From assembly GCF_000198775.1 (NCBI RefSeq), contig NC_014718.1, positions 13,431 through 77,430 of the forward strand: a stretch of DNA of 64,000 nucleotides. The letters are read 5' to 3'. Numbering within the stretch: the first letter of the stretch is position 1; each line of letters opens with the position of its first letter. The position numbers and the translations under genes were made by a program. Under the pieces are notes generated by a model. That model was not told the origin of the DNA and made no database searches. It saw only the letters and a list, made by a program, of their open reading frames with translations. The DNA is from Mycetohabitans rhizoxinica HKI 454. GTDB lineage: Bacteria; Pseudomonadota; Gammaproteobacteria; Burkholderiales; Burkholderiaceae. Positions 1 through 8,683 of the stretch are shown here, piece after piece.

Positions 1-84
1 ATGCCGGAATCCGACTCCTTGCACTGTCCCGCGAATCTTGACAGTGTACGTTTCAACCCTGGTATCGAGATCGACTCCATGCAT
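1..84 (-). CDS. acyP: Acylphosphatase, N-terminal part (runs off left edge)
   Basis: Only the first 28 codons are in the window. They encode a start followed by a stretch ending KIRGTVQGVGFRH, which is the acylphosphatase signature. The loop GxVQGVGFR binds the acyl phosphate, and its Arg is catalytic in this family. The enzyme hydrolyses the carboxyl-phosphate bond of acylphosphates in the cytoplasm. The start codon at 84-82 is preceded by a good Shine-Dalgarno (AGGAGGG, about 8 bases upstream on the minus strand), which supports the start. The gene is cut by the window edge, so its integrity cannot be judged. The motif is highly specific and the family call is firm. Confidence 0.85.
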   Translation of the reverse strand, partial: MHGVDLDTRVETYTVKIRGTVQGVGFRH

Positions 85-454
85 CGTGTATCCCTCCTGT
101 CGTGTAAACGTCACTGAACCGTTCAAGCCGCGGATTGTAGTCGCGCCGCGTGCATCGTGCACGGACTCCGCAACCCGAATGCGGCCGAGCAATCACTGTG
201 CCCTTGTCGGCTCGTGTGGCTTGCGGCATAGGGAATGTCCTCCTACTGGCCCGCTGCCTGGTCGGCAGCCCTCGTGCTGGCCTGCTGCCCAGCGGGCCGC
301 CCAGTTGACTGCCCTTGCGCCGGCCCGCTGCCCAGCCGGCTATTCAGTTGACTGTCCTCGCGCCGGCCCGCCACGCAGCCGGCTGACCTCCCACTGTAGG
401 TTTTGCTAAATGCGGCTATGCTGTAGCGAATGCAATGTATGGCGGGAGCGTGGA
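85..454. other. Intergenic region, no gene recognised
   Basis: Between the divergent acylphosphatase and thioredoxin-like genes. ORFs here have no recognisable family features and overlap each other on both strands. The right half is GC-rich and repetitive (see the repeat at 302-386). Confidence 0.5.
302..386. repeat. Imperfect tandem repeat, about 43-bp period
   Basis: Two copies starting CAGTTGACTG and ending CAGCCGGCT begin at 302 and 345. They differ at a handful of positions. A shorter, more degenerate GC-rich copy may precede them (about 248-300). There is no spacer/repeat alternation as in CRISPR. Confidence 0.7.
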
Positions 455-778
455 ATGGAGGAGCAATGTCCCTACACACCCGATGCGCCGGCCCGCGAGC
501 AATTGGACGTGCTCGCCGGCGTGACGGTTATCGAATTCGGCACGAACTGGTGCGGTTACTGCCAACGCGCGCAGCCAGTGATCGCCGAGGCGCTTGGGCG
601 CCATCAGGCGATGCGCCACCTAAAGATCGAGGATGGGCCGGGACGGCTGTTGGGACGGTCGTTTCGTGTAAAACTGTGGCCGACGTTGATTTTTCTGCGC
701 GACGGGCAGGAACGGGCGCGTGTTGTGCGCCCGACCTGCGCTGAGGAACTGGATAACGCATTGGCTACGCTGCGATAG
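455..778 (+). CDS. Thioredoxin-family protein (WCGYC)
   Basis: A protein of about 107 residues with a thioredoxin fold: an N-terminal beta strand (VTVIEFGTNWCGYCQRA) holding the redox motif WCGYC, then the cis-Pro loop LWPTLIFLRDG. It lacks a signal peptide, so it should act in the cytoplasm as a small thiol-disulfide oxidoreductase or monothiol carrier. The open frame extends 45 bases further upstream, but the ATG at 455 is preceded by GGGAG and gives a protein starting MEEQCPYT, a more normal thioredoxin N-terminus. The active-site dipeptide is GY rather than the GP of thioredoxin 1, so it is a thioredoxin-like paralogue and not TrxA itself. Confidence 0.8.
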   Translation: MEEQCPYTPDAPAREQLDVLAGVTVIEFGTNWCGYCQRAQPVIAEALGRHQAMRHLKIEDGPGRLLGRSFRVKLWPTLIFLRDGQERARVVRPTCAEELDNALATLR

Positions 779-964
779 CGTGGCTCATGCGCGCTGATCC
801 CGTTGCAAGCCGGCCTCGTTGTCGCTGGCCATGCTGATTAGATCATGGTGTACTGGATGGCTGCGTGTTGGCCACTATAGGGCCACCGCGTGCCGCGCCG
901 TTGCCGGTTGTCCCATGGTGCACCATGCTACTGCGAGGCTGGGTGGCTGTATCGCCGGGCGGCG

Positions 965-1603
965 CTAGCGGGTGGAGGCGGTGTGGCTCGGCTCGCCGGC
1001 GACCGCCAGTGCCTGTTCCAGTTCGGCCGCCGACGGCATGCGGTTGATCCGCTGACCGTTGGACAGGATCAGTGTGGGTGTTCCCATTACACGCAATTTG
1101 TGTCCCACTATCAGGTTACGCGCGAGCACTGCCGCTGTTGCATCGCAGGATGCGGCAACAGGCGGCTGCGCTCGATTCTCAAGCATCCATGTTGACCACG
1201 GGCCAGTGCGGTTGCTGGCACACCATATCCGGGCGGCCATCGTTTTCGAGCCCGGCGTTAGGATTGGGTACAGAAACGTGTACACGGTGGCGTCGGGCTG
1301 TCCCGCGAGCCTGTGCTCTAGTGTTTTGCAGTAGGAGCAATAGGGATCGGAGAACACGACAATCCGGCGTGAGCCGTCGCCGTCGCCGTCGCCGTCGCCG
1401 TTGACGCTGCGCAGCGTATCGTCCAGCGGCAGTGTGCTGAAGTCAACGCCGCGCTTATCAAAATGCACGATCTTGTCGAGTTGTTGTTCGATTTCGAATA
1501 GTAGCCCGCCGTGGCCCGGCCGGTTTAGGTACAGCTATGCGGAGCCGGCGAGCGCGGCCACCACGGCCAACGCCGCGAGCATACGTACGGTTCGCGGTGT
1601 CAT
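965..1603 (-). pseudogene. DsbC-like thiol:disulfide interchange protein, interrupted by an amber codon
   Basis: The minus strand encodes a signal peptide (MTPRTVRMLAALAVVAALAG) and then, after one in-frame TAG at about 1535-1537, a DsbC/DsbG-type protein. The second part has a short N-terminal segment (GLLFEIEQQLDKI), a redox motif CSYC in FSDPYCSYCKTLEH, and a cis-Pro loop VMGTPTLILSNGQ. Both parts are in the same frame, so one nonsense change separates the export signal from the catalytic domain. If read through, it would be a periplasmic disulfide isomerase or reductase of about 212 residues, a little shorter than DsbC (about 236). An internal restart could make a cytoplasmic, mislocalised fragment. 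A run of GD repeats lies between the two parts of the domain. Confidence 0.7.
1373..1402. repeat. Hexanucleotide microsatellite (GCCGTC x5)
   Basis: Five copies of GCCGTC, the last ending in T, inside the DsbC-like gene. On the coding (minus) strand they give an alternating Gly-Asp stretch. Copy-number change would be in frame. Confidence 0.85.
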
Positions 1604-2104
1604 CCGTGTCGTTGTTCCGGGATCCAATGGAACTGCCGCTTGCCGCCGAGGACTAGCTCGCGGTGTTGCCGTACAATCCACTGACCACTGGCCGACAGAT
1701 TGCTGATCGGCCAACACTCGCATGGGGCCGGACCCGGACCCGATACCCGCTTCACGGTAGTTAATACCGCCAAGCTTTGCCAGGAGTGTTACTCTTATGA
1801 TAAGGGATGCAAAACAAATAGTGCAGTGACGCGGCGTGTGGGAGCCGGCCCGAACAACTTACCGACGCGCTAGTGGCTGTCGATGTGACGCTGGATGTTG
1901 ACCGGAAGGCACGGCTCAATGAATTGATGTCGCAATATCGGCGCGATACCGTGATGCTGCGGTGTCGCGATGACGAAGTGCGTTGGGGCGGTGCGCCTGG
2001 AGGGCATCGGTACTGTCCCACGCTTCGCTTCTGCAGGCCGGGTGCTCGTGATTGCCAGCCTTCCCGACATGAAGGTGCGGTACGCTGTGTACTAAAGAAT
2101 TGCC
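1604..2104. other. Long stretch without a recognisable gene
   Basis: Short ORFs on both strands are mutually overlapping and have no recognised motif. On the plus strand about 1863-2093 there are pieces with protein-like composition (e.g. RKARLNELMSQYRRD, then in another frame GRVLVIASLPDMK), which suggests an old frameshifted gene that I cannot name. Confidence 0.4.
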
Positions 2105-3073
2105 GTGAGGGAGCGCCTGATGCTAAATGTGTTTTCGTCTATCTGTTGCTGGCCGTTGCGCACCGGGAAAAAGTCATCGGGTGCGTCGGCGGCGCGCAAG
2201 GAGTCGCAGGCTGCTGACAAAGCCGCACCGCGGGTGCGTAGCGCACACCCAGCGCTCGAAACGTTATCTAACGTATCCCGGATTACACCGGGACGTCGCC
2301 GCCACAGCCCGTCGGCGTATGCGAAGGAAATGACAGAAAATCAGGATGCCATATTGCTTACGTTGATGTTTATGTGCTCCGTGCAGCAGTGCGCCGCACC
2401 GGCCAATGGTGGCCGTGCCGATTCCGCATCGTCGCCTCCCAAAGCGCTGACTACGCTGTACGATTTATGCGATGACATTGAGCGTTATGTGAGACGACAA
2501 GGTATCAATCACGATGTGACGCCCGCACTGCGGCAGTTCATGACCCGGACGGCGGCAATGCAGAATGTCCTGGCCCAGCGTGGCGAACCCGCTTGGGGAC
2601 GGCTGCAGCAGATGCTCGACCGGCTGCAACAAATGATAGATCTGTCGGATTCCAATGCAGACCCAGCGCATGCGCTCGGCAACCAGGACGGTTATGCTCG
2701 TCACGACGCCTGTACCGTGTTCGAGTCGTTTCTTGATATGTTCGATGATAAATGGATTCCGTCGCTTTCCAAGCTCAAGATTTCAGACGCAGAAGCGCAG
2801 CAGGAAGGCCGCACTAGGCTGGAGTCGGCTTGCGGGCGGCTCAGTATGGGTGAAAAGTGGCAGGTCAGTCAGATGATTGAAGCCCGGAAACGACAAGAAA
2901 AGCTTGGCGCATGGGGCACGATGCTGCAGCAGGCGCTCGGCCCGGTGACGCTTCAATTGCCGCCGGTTGCGACGCCGGGATTCTCGCTCGACGTAGATGC
3001 GGTATTCAAACGGGCGCGGGAGGGTGCGGCCGTTGACGCGTTCCGCCGGGATCTATCGGGACACAATCGATAA
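2105..3073 (+). CDS. Hypothetical protein, unknown function
   Basis: An open frame of 322 codons with no family I recognise. The first 75 or so residues are basic and low in hydrophobic content; a later in-frame start (the ATG of [10 protein letters not shown], about 2331) may be the true one and would place a hydrophobic stretch ([14 protein letters not shown], a possible lipoprotein- or signal-like segment) near the N-terminus. The remainder is helical and rich in Gln, Arg and Asp with regular amphipathic spacing, such as [17 protein letters not shown]. It ends 20 bases before an aminotransferase relic. Composition is coding-like, but annotation beyond hypothetical is not possible. A secreted or effector-like role is only a guess. 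Confidence 0.5.
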   Translation: MRERLMLNVFSSICCWPLRTGKKSSGASAARKESQAADKAAPRVRSAHPALETLSNVSRITPGRRRHSPSAYAKEMTENQDAILLTLMFMCSVQQCAAPANGGRADSASSPPKALTTLYDLCDDIERYVRRQGINHDVTPALRQFMTRTAAMQNVLAQRGEPAWGRLQQMLDRLQQMIDLSDSNADPAHALGNQDGYARHDACTVFESFLDMFDDKWIPSLSKLKISDAEAQQEGRTRLESACGRLSMGEKWQVSQMIEARKRQEKLGAWGTMLQQALGPVTLQLPPVATPGFSLDVDAVFKRAREGAAVDAFRRDLSGHNR

Positions 3074-3093
3074 ATCAGCGTGGGGGCCGGGCT

Positions 3094-3282
3094 TACGCAG
3101 ACCTCGTGTTCGACGGTTGGAAGGCGCCATCGATCATGCAGGTGCCCGATGCGAAGGACATCGCGGTCGAGTTCTTTACGTTGCCCAAGCGCTACCACAT
3201 GGCGAGCTAGCGCATTGGCGTCATGGTTGGCAATGCCGATCTGGTCGCGGCGCTCGCGCGTATCAAGCGTTACGCGCTGAGC
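3094..3282 (+). pseudogene. Aminotransferase (AlaC-type, class I/II) remnant
   Basis: The frame beginning [15 protein letters not shown] and continuing [13 protein letters not shown], then after an in-frame TAG (3208-3210) RIGVMVGNADLVAALARIK, is the PLP-lysine region of AlaC-like aminotransferases. The family normally reads roughly FTLSKSYNMAGWRIGF, so the stop replaces the Trp. The homology ends about 3270 where the neighbouring oxidoreductase ends, and no N- or C-terminal parts are present. This is a deletion remnant, not a functional gene. Confidence 0.75.
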
Positions 3283-4181
3283 TTGCGCAATCGCACGATC
3301 AGGCTCGACGTATCGTAGCGTCGCCCGCCGAGTGCCTGAACATCACCGTAGAACTGATCAACCAGCGCGGTAACGGGCAACGATGCGCCATTGCGCTTGG
3401 CCTCATCCAGGCAAATCGCCAGGTCCTTGCGCATCCACTCGACCGCGAAGCCGAAATCGAAGCGGCCTTCGATCATCGTGCTGCCGCGGTTGTCCATTTG
3501 CCAGCTCGCGGCCGCCCCTTTGCCAATGACCTCAAGCACGCGTGGCATGTCCAGCCCGGCGCGTTGCCCGAAGTGAATGGCCTCTGACAGCCCCTGCACG
3601 ACGCCGGCAACTGCGATCTGGTTGACCATCTTGGTCAACTGGCCTGCACCGGATTCGCCGAGTAGCGTAACTGCGACGCTATAGTGCCGCAACGTGGGTG
3701 CGACGCGCTCGAACACTGTGGCGTCGCCGCCACACATGATCGTCAGCTTGCCGTTCTGAGCGCCGGCTTGTCCGCCCGATACCGGCGCGTCGATGAAATG
3801 CAGGCCTTGTTCGCGGGCGATCGAGAACAGTGCCCTGGCGACATTGGCCGAGGCGGTCGTATGGTCGACGAACACCGCGCCGTGCGGCATGCCGGCGAAC
3901 GCACCTTGCCCACCCAGCGTCACGCTGCGTAAGTCATCGTCGTTGCCCACGCACGCGAGCACAATGTCGGCACCCTGTGCGGCCTCGCGAGGCGTGGTCG
4001 CCGACCGGCCGCCGTATTCGGCAACCCACTGCTGCGCCTTGGCCGTCGTGCGGTTGTACACCGTCACGTCCAGCCCGGCCTTGGCGAGGTGGCCGGCCAT
4101 CGGGTAGCCCATCACGCCGAGCCCAAGAAACGCGACGCGCCGTGGCGTCCCGCTCGATGAAGGAGATGACTGGTCGGTCAC
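3270..4181 (-). CDS. NAD(P)-dependent oxidoreductase, 3-hydroxyisobutyrate dehydrogenase family
   Basis: 303 residues, the usual size for the beta-hydroxyacid dehydrogenase family. Near the N-terminus is the Rossmann fold signature GLGVMGYPMAGHL, followed by the substrate-binding motif FIDAPVSGGQAGAQNGKLT and the catalytic-lysine region GAGQLTKMVNQ. The C-terminal domain is all-helical. Family members oxidise 3-hydroxyisobutyrate, tartronate semialdehyde or related short hydroxy acids in the cytoplasm; the substrate cannot be chosen from sequence alone. The start follows a plausible GGAG. It lies divergent to the acyl-CoA dehydrogenase gene, and valine or fatty-acid breakdown would suit both, but this is only contextual. 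The gene appears intact. Confidence 0.85.
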   Translation of the reverse strand: MTDQSSPSSSGTPRRVAFLGLGVMGYPMAGHLAKAGLDVTVYNRTTAKAQQWVAEYGGRSATTPREAAQGADIVLACVGNDDDLRSVTLGGQGAFAGMPHGAVFVDHTTASANVARALFSIAREQGLHFIDAPVSGGQAGAQNGKLTIMCGGDATVFERVAPTLRHYSVAVTLLGESGAGQLTKMVNQIAVAGVVQGLSEAIHFGQRAGLDMPRVLEVIGKGAAASWQMDNRGSTMIEGRFDFGFAVEWMRKDLAICLDEAKRNGASLPVTALVDQFYGDVQALGGRRYDTSSLIVRLRKLSA

Positions 4182-4306
4182 TTCGTTTCTCCTGGAAACA
4201 ATATCGGGAGGGAACTGGCATTATCGCAGGTGTTGGGCGAGGTGGCGGCGGTCCGCCATGATGCTTGTGACACAATATCGGTCCGGCATGCCGTTGTCGC
4301 CGTGCT

Positions 4307-4500
4307 GATTCCTGTCCGTCACACGTTCGAGGCCGCGAATCCGCTCGTTGCCAGCGTGCCGATTTCTCTGGTGAAAGGCTTTCTTGCCGGCGCGGATCCG
4401 CACGCCGTCGCCCGGCTTACCGAACGCTCGGGTATCCTGCGTCCGCTGCTCGCGAAACCGGATGCCGCGCGCGTATCGGCGCGTACGGTGGCAAAGCAGC
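4307..4500 (+). pseudogene. Possible AraC-family regulator, N-terminal remnant
   Basis: In the same frame as the downstream acyl-CoA dehydrogenase, but upstream of its start, is a protein-like stretch (VRHTFEAANPLVASVPISL, then FLAGADPHAVARLTERSGI). It resembles the N-termini of Burkholderia AraC-type regulators that sit beside acyl-CoA dehydrogenase genes. No HTH domain follows; the similarity fades around 4500. I read it as a deletion remnant; it could instead be a chance open upstream frame. Confidence 0.4.
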
Positions 4501-4553
4501 GGCAGGCCGTGCGCGTTCGGTGGACAACGCTGCGACGTTTGAGGAGCCAGGCG

Positions 4554-6344
4554 ATGAGCTATCGTGCACCGGTCAAAGATATGTTGTTTACGATGAATGT
4601 GTTGGCGGACATTGATGCGGTTAGTCGCCTACCCGGCTATGAGGATGCGACGCTCGAAACCGCGCAAGCCGTGCTCGAGGAAGCCGCGAAATTCGCCGAA
4701 CGGGTACTCGCGCCGCTGAACCGTACCGGGGATACACAGCCGTCCACATGGGCCGACGGGGCGGTTACGACGACTCCGGGATTCAAGCAGGCCTATCGCC
4801 AATACACGCAAGGCGGCTGGCAGGCCGTCGTGCATCCGCCTGAATTTGGCGGACAGGGCTTGCCCAAGCTCATTGCGACCGCATGCAACGAGATGTTCAA
4901 TGCGGCGAACCTGTCATGGGCGCTCTGCCCGTTGTTGACCGATGGCGCGATCGAGACGTTGTTGACCGCCGGCAGCGACGGGCAGAAGGCGTGCTACCTG
5001 CCCAAGCTGATCGCCGGCGAATGGACCGGCACGATGAACTTGACCGAGCCGCAGGCCGGCTCGGACCTTTCGCTGGTGCGCACGCGCGCGGAACGCCAGG
5101 CGGACGGCACCTATAAGCTGTTTGGCACGAAGACCTTCATCACCTACGGCGAGCATGACATGGCGGACAACATCGTCCATCTCGTGCTGGCCCGCACATC
5201 CGACGCGCCGCCGGGCGTCAAGGGCATTTCGCTGTTCATCGTGCCGAAGTTCCTGCTCGGCGGTGACGGCCTGCCGGGCACGCGCAACGATGTGGATTGC
5301 GTGTCGATCGAGCACAAGCTCGGTATCAAGGCGAGCCCGACCGCGGTGCTGCAGTTCGGTGATCACGGCGGGGCGATTGGCGAGTTGGTCGGCGAGGAAA
5401 ACCGCGGTTTGGAGTACATGTTCATCATGATGAACTCGGCACGGTTTTCGGTCGGCGTGCAAGGCGTGGCGATTGCCGAGCGTGCCTACCAGCAGGCCGC
5501 CGCGTATGCGGCCGAGCGCGTGCAGAGCCGCCCGGTCGATGGCTCGGCCAAGCAGGCGGTGACGATCGACCAACATCCGGATGTCAAGCGGATGCTGATG
5601 ACGATGCGCGCATTGATTGAGGGCGCTCGCTCGCTGAACTACTTTGCCGCATCCGCCTGCGATATCGCGCATCGGCATCCGGACGCTTCGGTGCGACAGC
5701 AATACGCTCGGCGCTATGAGTTCTTGGTGCCGATCGTTAAAGGCTGGAGCATCGAGTTGTCGGTTGAGGTTGCCAGCATGGGGGTGCAGGTCCACGGCGG
5801 CATGGGCTTCGTTGAGGAAACCGGCGCCGCGCAGCATTACCGTGATGCGCGCATTCTGCCGATTTACGAAGGCACGACCGCTATCCAGGCGAACGATCTG
5901 GTGGGCCGCAAGACCGTGCACGACGGCGGCGCGGTTGCTCGCGGGCTGTGCGAGCACATTGCGCTCACCGAGCGCGAGTTGGCCAATTATAAGGAGCCGG
6001 TATTCGCCGCGATGCGCGAGCGCTTGGCGGCGGCGCGCGCCGCGCTGGCCGAGTCGATCGAGTTTGTGTTGCGTCACGCGAAGACGGATCCGAACGCGGT
6101 TTATGCTGGCAGTGTGCCGTACCTGAGGCTGTGCGGCATCGTGCTATGCGGGTGGCAGCTCGCGCGCGCGATGCTTGCAGCGCATGCCACACGGGCACAG
6201 GATCCGGCATTCTGCGACGCGAAGATCGCGACTGCACATTGCTTTGCCCATCACGTGCTGCCGCAGGCGGATGCGCTGCGTGTGGCAATCGTCAGTACCG
6301 CGAATGGCGAAGGTGTGTTGGCGCCAGTACGGCACTCGGCATAA
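4554..6344 (+). CDS. Acyl-CoA dehydrogenase (DmdC / long AcdA-like family)
   Basis: 596 residues, typical of the long acyl-CoA dehydrogenases that include 3-methylmercaptopropionyl-CoA dehydrogenase. FAD-binding and substrate motifs are visible: TMNLTEPQAGSDLS, the FITYGEHD loop, GVQGVAIAERAYQQA, and near the C-terminal third PIYEGTTAIQAND, where the Glu is the usual catalytic base. The family oxidises acyl-CoA to enoyl-CoA with FAD and passes electrons to ETF. The ATG at 4554 has GAGGAG about 8 bases upstream and gives the family-typical start MSYRAPVKDMLFTM; the frame stays open upstream through the AraC-like remnant, so a longer start should not be used. Substrate chain length is not predictable here. 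No lesions are seen. Confidence 0.9.
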   Translation: MSYRAPVKDMLFTMNVLADIDAVSRLPGYEDATLETAQAVLEEAAKFAERVLAPLNRTGDTQPSTWADGAVTTTPGFKQAYRQYTQGGWQAVVHPPEFGGQGLPKLIATACNEMFNAANLSWALCPLLTDGAIETLLTAGSDGQKACYLPKLIAGEWTGTMNLTEPQAGSDLSLVRTRAERQADGTYKLFGTKTFITYGEHDMADNIVHLVLARTSDAPPGVKGISLFIVPKFLLGGDGLPGTRNDVDCVSIEHKLGIKASPTAVLQFGDHGGAIGELVGEENRGLEYMFIMMNSARFSVGVQGVAIAERAYQQAAAYAAERVQSRPVDGSAKQAVTIDQHPDVKRMLMTMRALIEGARSLNYFAASACDIAHRHPDASVRQQYARRYEFLVPIVKGWSIELSVEVASMGVQVHGGMGFVEETGAAQHYRDARILPIYEGTTAIQANDLVGRKTVHDGGAVARGLCEHIALTERELANYKEPVFAAMRERLAAARAALAESIEFVLRHAKTDPNAVYAGSVPYLRLCGIVLCGWQLARAMLAAHATRAQDPAFCDAKIATAHCFAHHVLPQADALRVAIVSTANGEGVLAPVRHSA

Positions 6345-6643
6345 GCGGTGCGGTAATCGATGTCATGGTCGCCGACGAAATCGACCGAGCGCACCGGCCG
6401 TTGTTCTGGCGTGTTCGAGCAGCCGTGCGATCTCGTGAGCGGCGTATCAGCGCACATTGCGGACGCACGGGCAGGGCGGACGTACTGGCAGTCGCATGCA
6501 CACCGCCGCGTTTGGTGCTCCTTTACCGAGGATTGCCGGATTCTGCCGGTACCCTGGGGGCGGCACGCGGTGATGTGCCGATACGCCGATGCCGCGTGGC
6601 TCCGGGTTGCAGTGCGAGCGGCCGCCCGTGTAGCAGGCCGTAG
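6345..6643. other. Intergenic region, nothing recognised
   Basis: Between convergent genes. Short overlapping frames only; no terminator hairpin with a T tract was found. Confidence 0.4.
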
Positions 6644-7900
6644 CTATTGATCGTCGATCGGCGCCGCTGGTTCGTCGTCGATTGAAGCCGGAGCGCCGGT
6701 GTCGGCAGGTGGCTGCGCGAGCGCCGGACGAGTCGCCGTGGCGGCGGGCTGGACCGGTTGCGGCAGCGCGACGGCCTTGGCCGTCAATGCCGCGGTGGCC
6801 TCGGCGGCGGATGGCGGGGCATGCGGACCGGTTGCCTCGGTGGCATACGGCATGGTAGTCGCCGGTGGGCGGGGCACGGCCGCGGCGGCTGAGGGGGTGG
6901 TGTGCCCACCATAGACGACCGGCGGCTGAGTCGGGTCGACGCGAGCGGTTTCCGGCGGCAGTGGCTTGACCGCGTCTTGCGTTAAAGCGTCGGTTGCCGC
7001 GCGTGCCTCGGTGCGGGATACGCTCGGCGTGTCGGCTATTGGCTGAATCGGTTCGGCCGGCGCAGCGGCCGCCGCCGCATGTTGCGCGGGGTGTGCCACC
7101 TGGCGTGGCATGGAAAGCGGCTCGGTTTCCGGGAAGCCGGCATGTGCGGCGACCGGTGTGGTGTGCCCGTCGGTGTCTTGCGTGGCCGGGGGGATGGCTT
7201 TGCGTGTCCTCGCATGAAATGTGCGCGGCAGGCCACGTTGCACGGTGCCCGAATCCATGCTCGCCGGGTTGGCGCCACGCGCTGGCTGCATGCTTGCAAG
7301 CGCTGCGGTATCGGATGCTGGCGCGCGCGCTTGCGGCGACGGCGGTATGTTAAGCGGTGGCATGATGGCTTGCTGCGGCGCTTGTGCACTCAAGCGCCCG
7401 GTAGTGTTGGCGAGCGCGGCGACATCGAGCAACGGTACGGTGCTGGCGCTCGCGTCGGATTGTGTCGGCGCCTCGCGATTCATGGCCTCAGCATACCGGC
7501 GTGGCTCGGACGGTGTCCTGTCCTGGTAGAGCTGGCTGAGCATCACCCCCAAAGCGCCGGCGCCCAGTGCCAGCAAGGCGGCGAGTGCGGCCATGTGGCG
7601 TCGCGCGAGTGGAGCGCGTTGCAAGCCGGTCCACGGTGGCGTAACGAACGATGCCGGCGCGGTATCGAACGAGCGCGCCGTGGCGGACACTGGTTCGGCC
7701 GCGTGCTGTCGTGCGTGGTAGGAACCCTCATCGCTTGCCGGCGAGTCGGCGCGCGAGCGGGGATCGGCGGCGCGGGTCTTGGCCGGCCCCAGCCGGGGCT
7801 CGATCCTGCGTGTATTGCGCACATGCTTGCCGCTGCGCGCCGATTCCCGTCTGATGAAGCCCGGCGCCACGCCATGGGGCGTTTTTAGTCTGGCGCTCAT
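6644..7900 (-). CDS. Hypothetical single-pass membrane protein with Pro/Ala-rich tail
   Basis: 418 residues. The first 100 or so are basic and disordered-looking, then one membrane segment (AALAALLALGAGALGVMLS, about residues 104-123), then about 290 residues of low-complexity Ala/Pro/Thr sequence ending in an acidic tail (IDDEPAAPIDDQ). The layout (cytoplasmic N-terminus, one helix, long flexible periplasmic tail) is like FtsN-, TonB- or SPOR-type anchors, but I see no SPOR or TonB domain. Several start codons are possible in the N-terminal part. The function is unknown. The gene seems real because the hydrophobic segment is well placed and the frame is long, but high GC makes long open frames common. 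Confidence 0.55.
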   Translation of the reverse strand: MSARLKTPHGVAPGFIRRESARSGKHVRNTRRIEPRLGPAKTRAADPRSRADSPASDEGSYHARQHAAEPVSATARSFDTAPASFVTPPWTGLQRAPLARRHMAALAALLALGAGALGVMLSQLYQDRTPSEPRRYAEAMNREAPTQSDASASTVPLLDVAALANTTGRLSAQAPQQAIMPPLNIPPSPQARAPASDTAALASMQPARGANPASMDSGTVQRGLPRTFHARTRKAIPPATQDTDGHTTPVAAHAGFPETEPLSMPRQVAHPAQHAAAAAAPAEPIQPIADTPSVSRTEARAATDALTQDAVKPLPPETARVDPTQPPVVYGGHTTPSAAAAVPRPPATTMPYATEATGPHAPPSAAEATAALTAKAVALPQPVQPAATATRPALAQPPADTGAPASIDDEPAAPIDDQ

Positions 7901-8050
7901 GGTCTCGATGGTGACAGTCCGTGAATTAGCCGATTTTAGAGGGGCAATTCAGCGTTTTATGTGCGGGCGCGCACATTGCTAGGGTGCACGGGCACACTGA
8001 CACGCGCTCGCGCGAGGGACGATTTCATCAGCCGGTCAACGTGCGCGAGT

Positions 8051-8491
8051 CTACGCGCGCTCGCCGCGGATGTAGAACTCCAACTGCTGGATGGTGAATG
8101 CTTGGTCGGAGATGATGTGCTTGACCAGGTCGCCGATCGAGATCATGCCGACGAGCCGCCCCCCGTCAATGACAGGCAGGTGCCGCATACGGTGCTCGGT
8201 AACCAATGCCATGCAGCCTTGCGCGCTGTCCTCCGGGCGCACGTAACGGACGTCGCGAGTCATGATGTCACGCACCGCCGTGGCCTTCGAAGAGCGGTCC
8301 ATCAACACGATCTTGCGTGCGTAGTCGCGCTCGGTGACGATGCCGACAATCTTGCCATTCTCGGTTACCACCAGCGCGCCGATCTGCTTCTCGGCCATGC
8401 GCTTCATTGCATCGTAGACGAGCGCGGACGCGTCGATCGTGTACACGGTAGTGTCCGGCTTGCTCTTCAAGATCTGTGCAACGGTAGCCAT
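8051..8491 (-). CDS. Two-CBS-domain protein
   Basis: 146 residues made of two CBS motifs: the first from about residue 10 (TVYTIDASALVYDAMKRM, then IGALVVTENGKIVGIVTERD) and the second from about residue 75 (VRDIMTRDVRYVRPEDSA, then RHLPVIDGGRLVGMISIGD). CBS pairs bind adenosine nucleotides and act as energy sensors; stand-alone ones are common in Burkholderia but have no assigned partner. The frame is open further upstream, but the ATG at 8491 is preceded by AAGGAGGG at ideal spacing and gives the family-typical start MATVAQILKSK. It is cytoplasmic and intact. Confidence 0.9.
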   Translation of the reverse strand: MATVAQILKSKPDTTVYTIDASALVYDAMKRMAEKQIGALVVTENGKIVGIVTERDYARKIVLMDRSSKATAVRDIMTRDVRYVRPEDSAQGCMALVTEHRMRHLPVIDGGRLVGMISIGDLVKHIISDQAFTIQQLEFYIRGERA

Positions 8492-8578
8492 CGGATGCCC
8501 TCCTTGCGCCGGCGCGGTGCGGGCCCGCGGCGGGATTGAATGTGCCGCCCGCGTGGATCGTGGGGCGCCAACAAGATG

Positions 8579-8607
8579 TGTGTTACCCACCAGAGATGTG
8601 TTACCCA
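8579..8607. repeat. Short direct repeat upstream of the CBS gene
   Basis: TGTGTTACCCAC occurs twice, at 8579-8590 and 8596-8607, 17 bp apart. It lies about 90 bp upstream of the CBS-domain start, so it could be an operator, but this is unproven. Confidence 0.6.
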
Positions 8608-8683
8608 CAAGTATAGAACACGGTATCGTCGGGCACGCGTGGGCGGCGCTGTGGGCGTTGGGCGGCGCCGGGGGAGGCTGCCG

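Noticed and set aside
240..390. Possible CRISPR-like repeat
   Set aside because: Only two to three imperfect GC-rich copies directly adjoining each other with no unique spacers and no cas genes.
4914..6077. 387-codon open frame on the minus strand
   Set aside because: It is antisense to the acyl-CoA dehydrogenase, arises from high GC at third positions, and has no protein-like motif.
6644..7900. TonB or SPOR-domain protein
   Set aside because: The membrane layout fits, but the C-terminal part is low-complexity with no TonB or SPOR fold features, so only a generic call was made.
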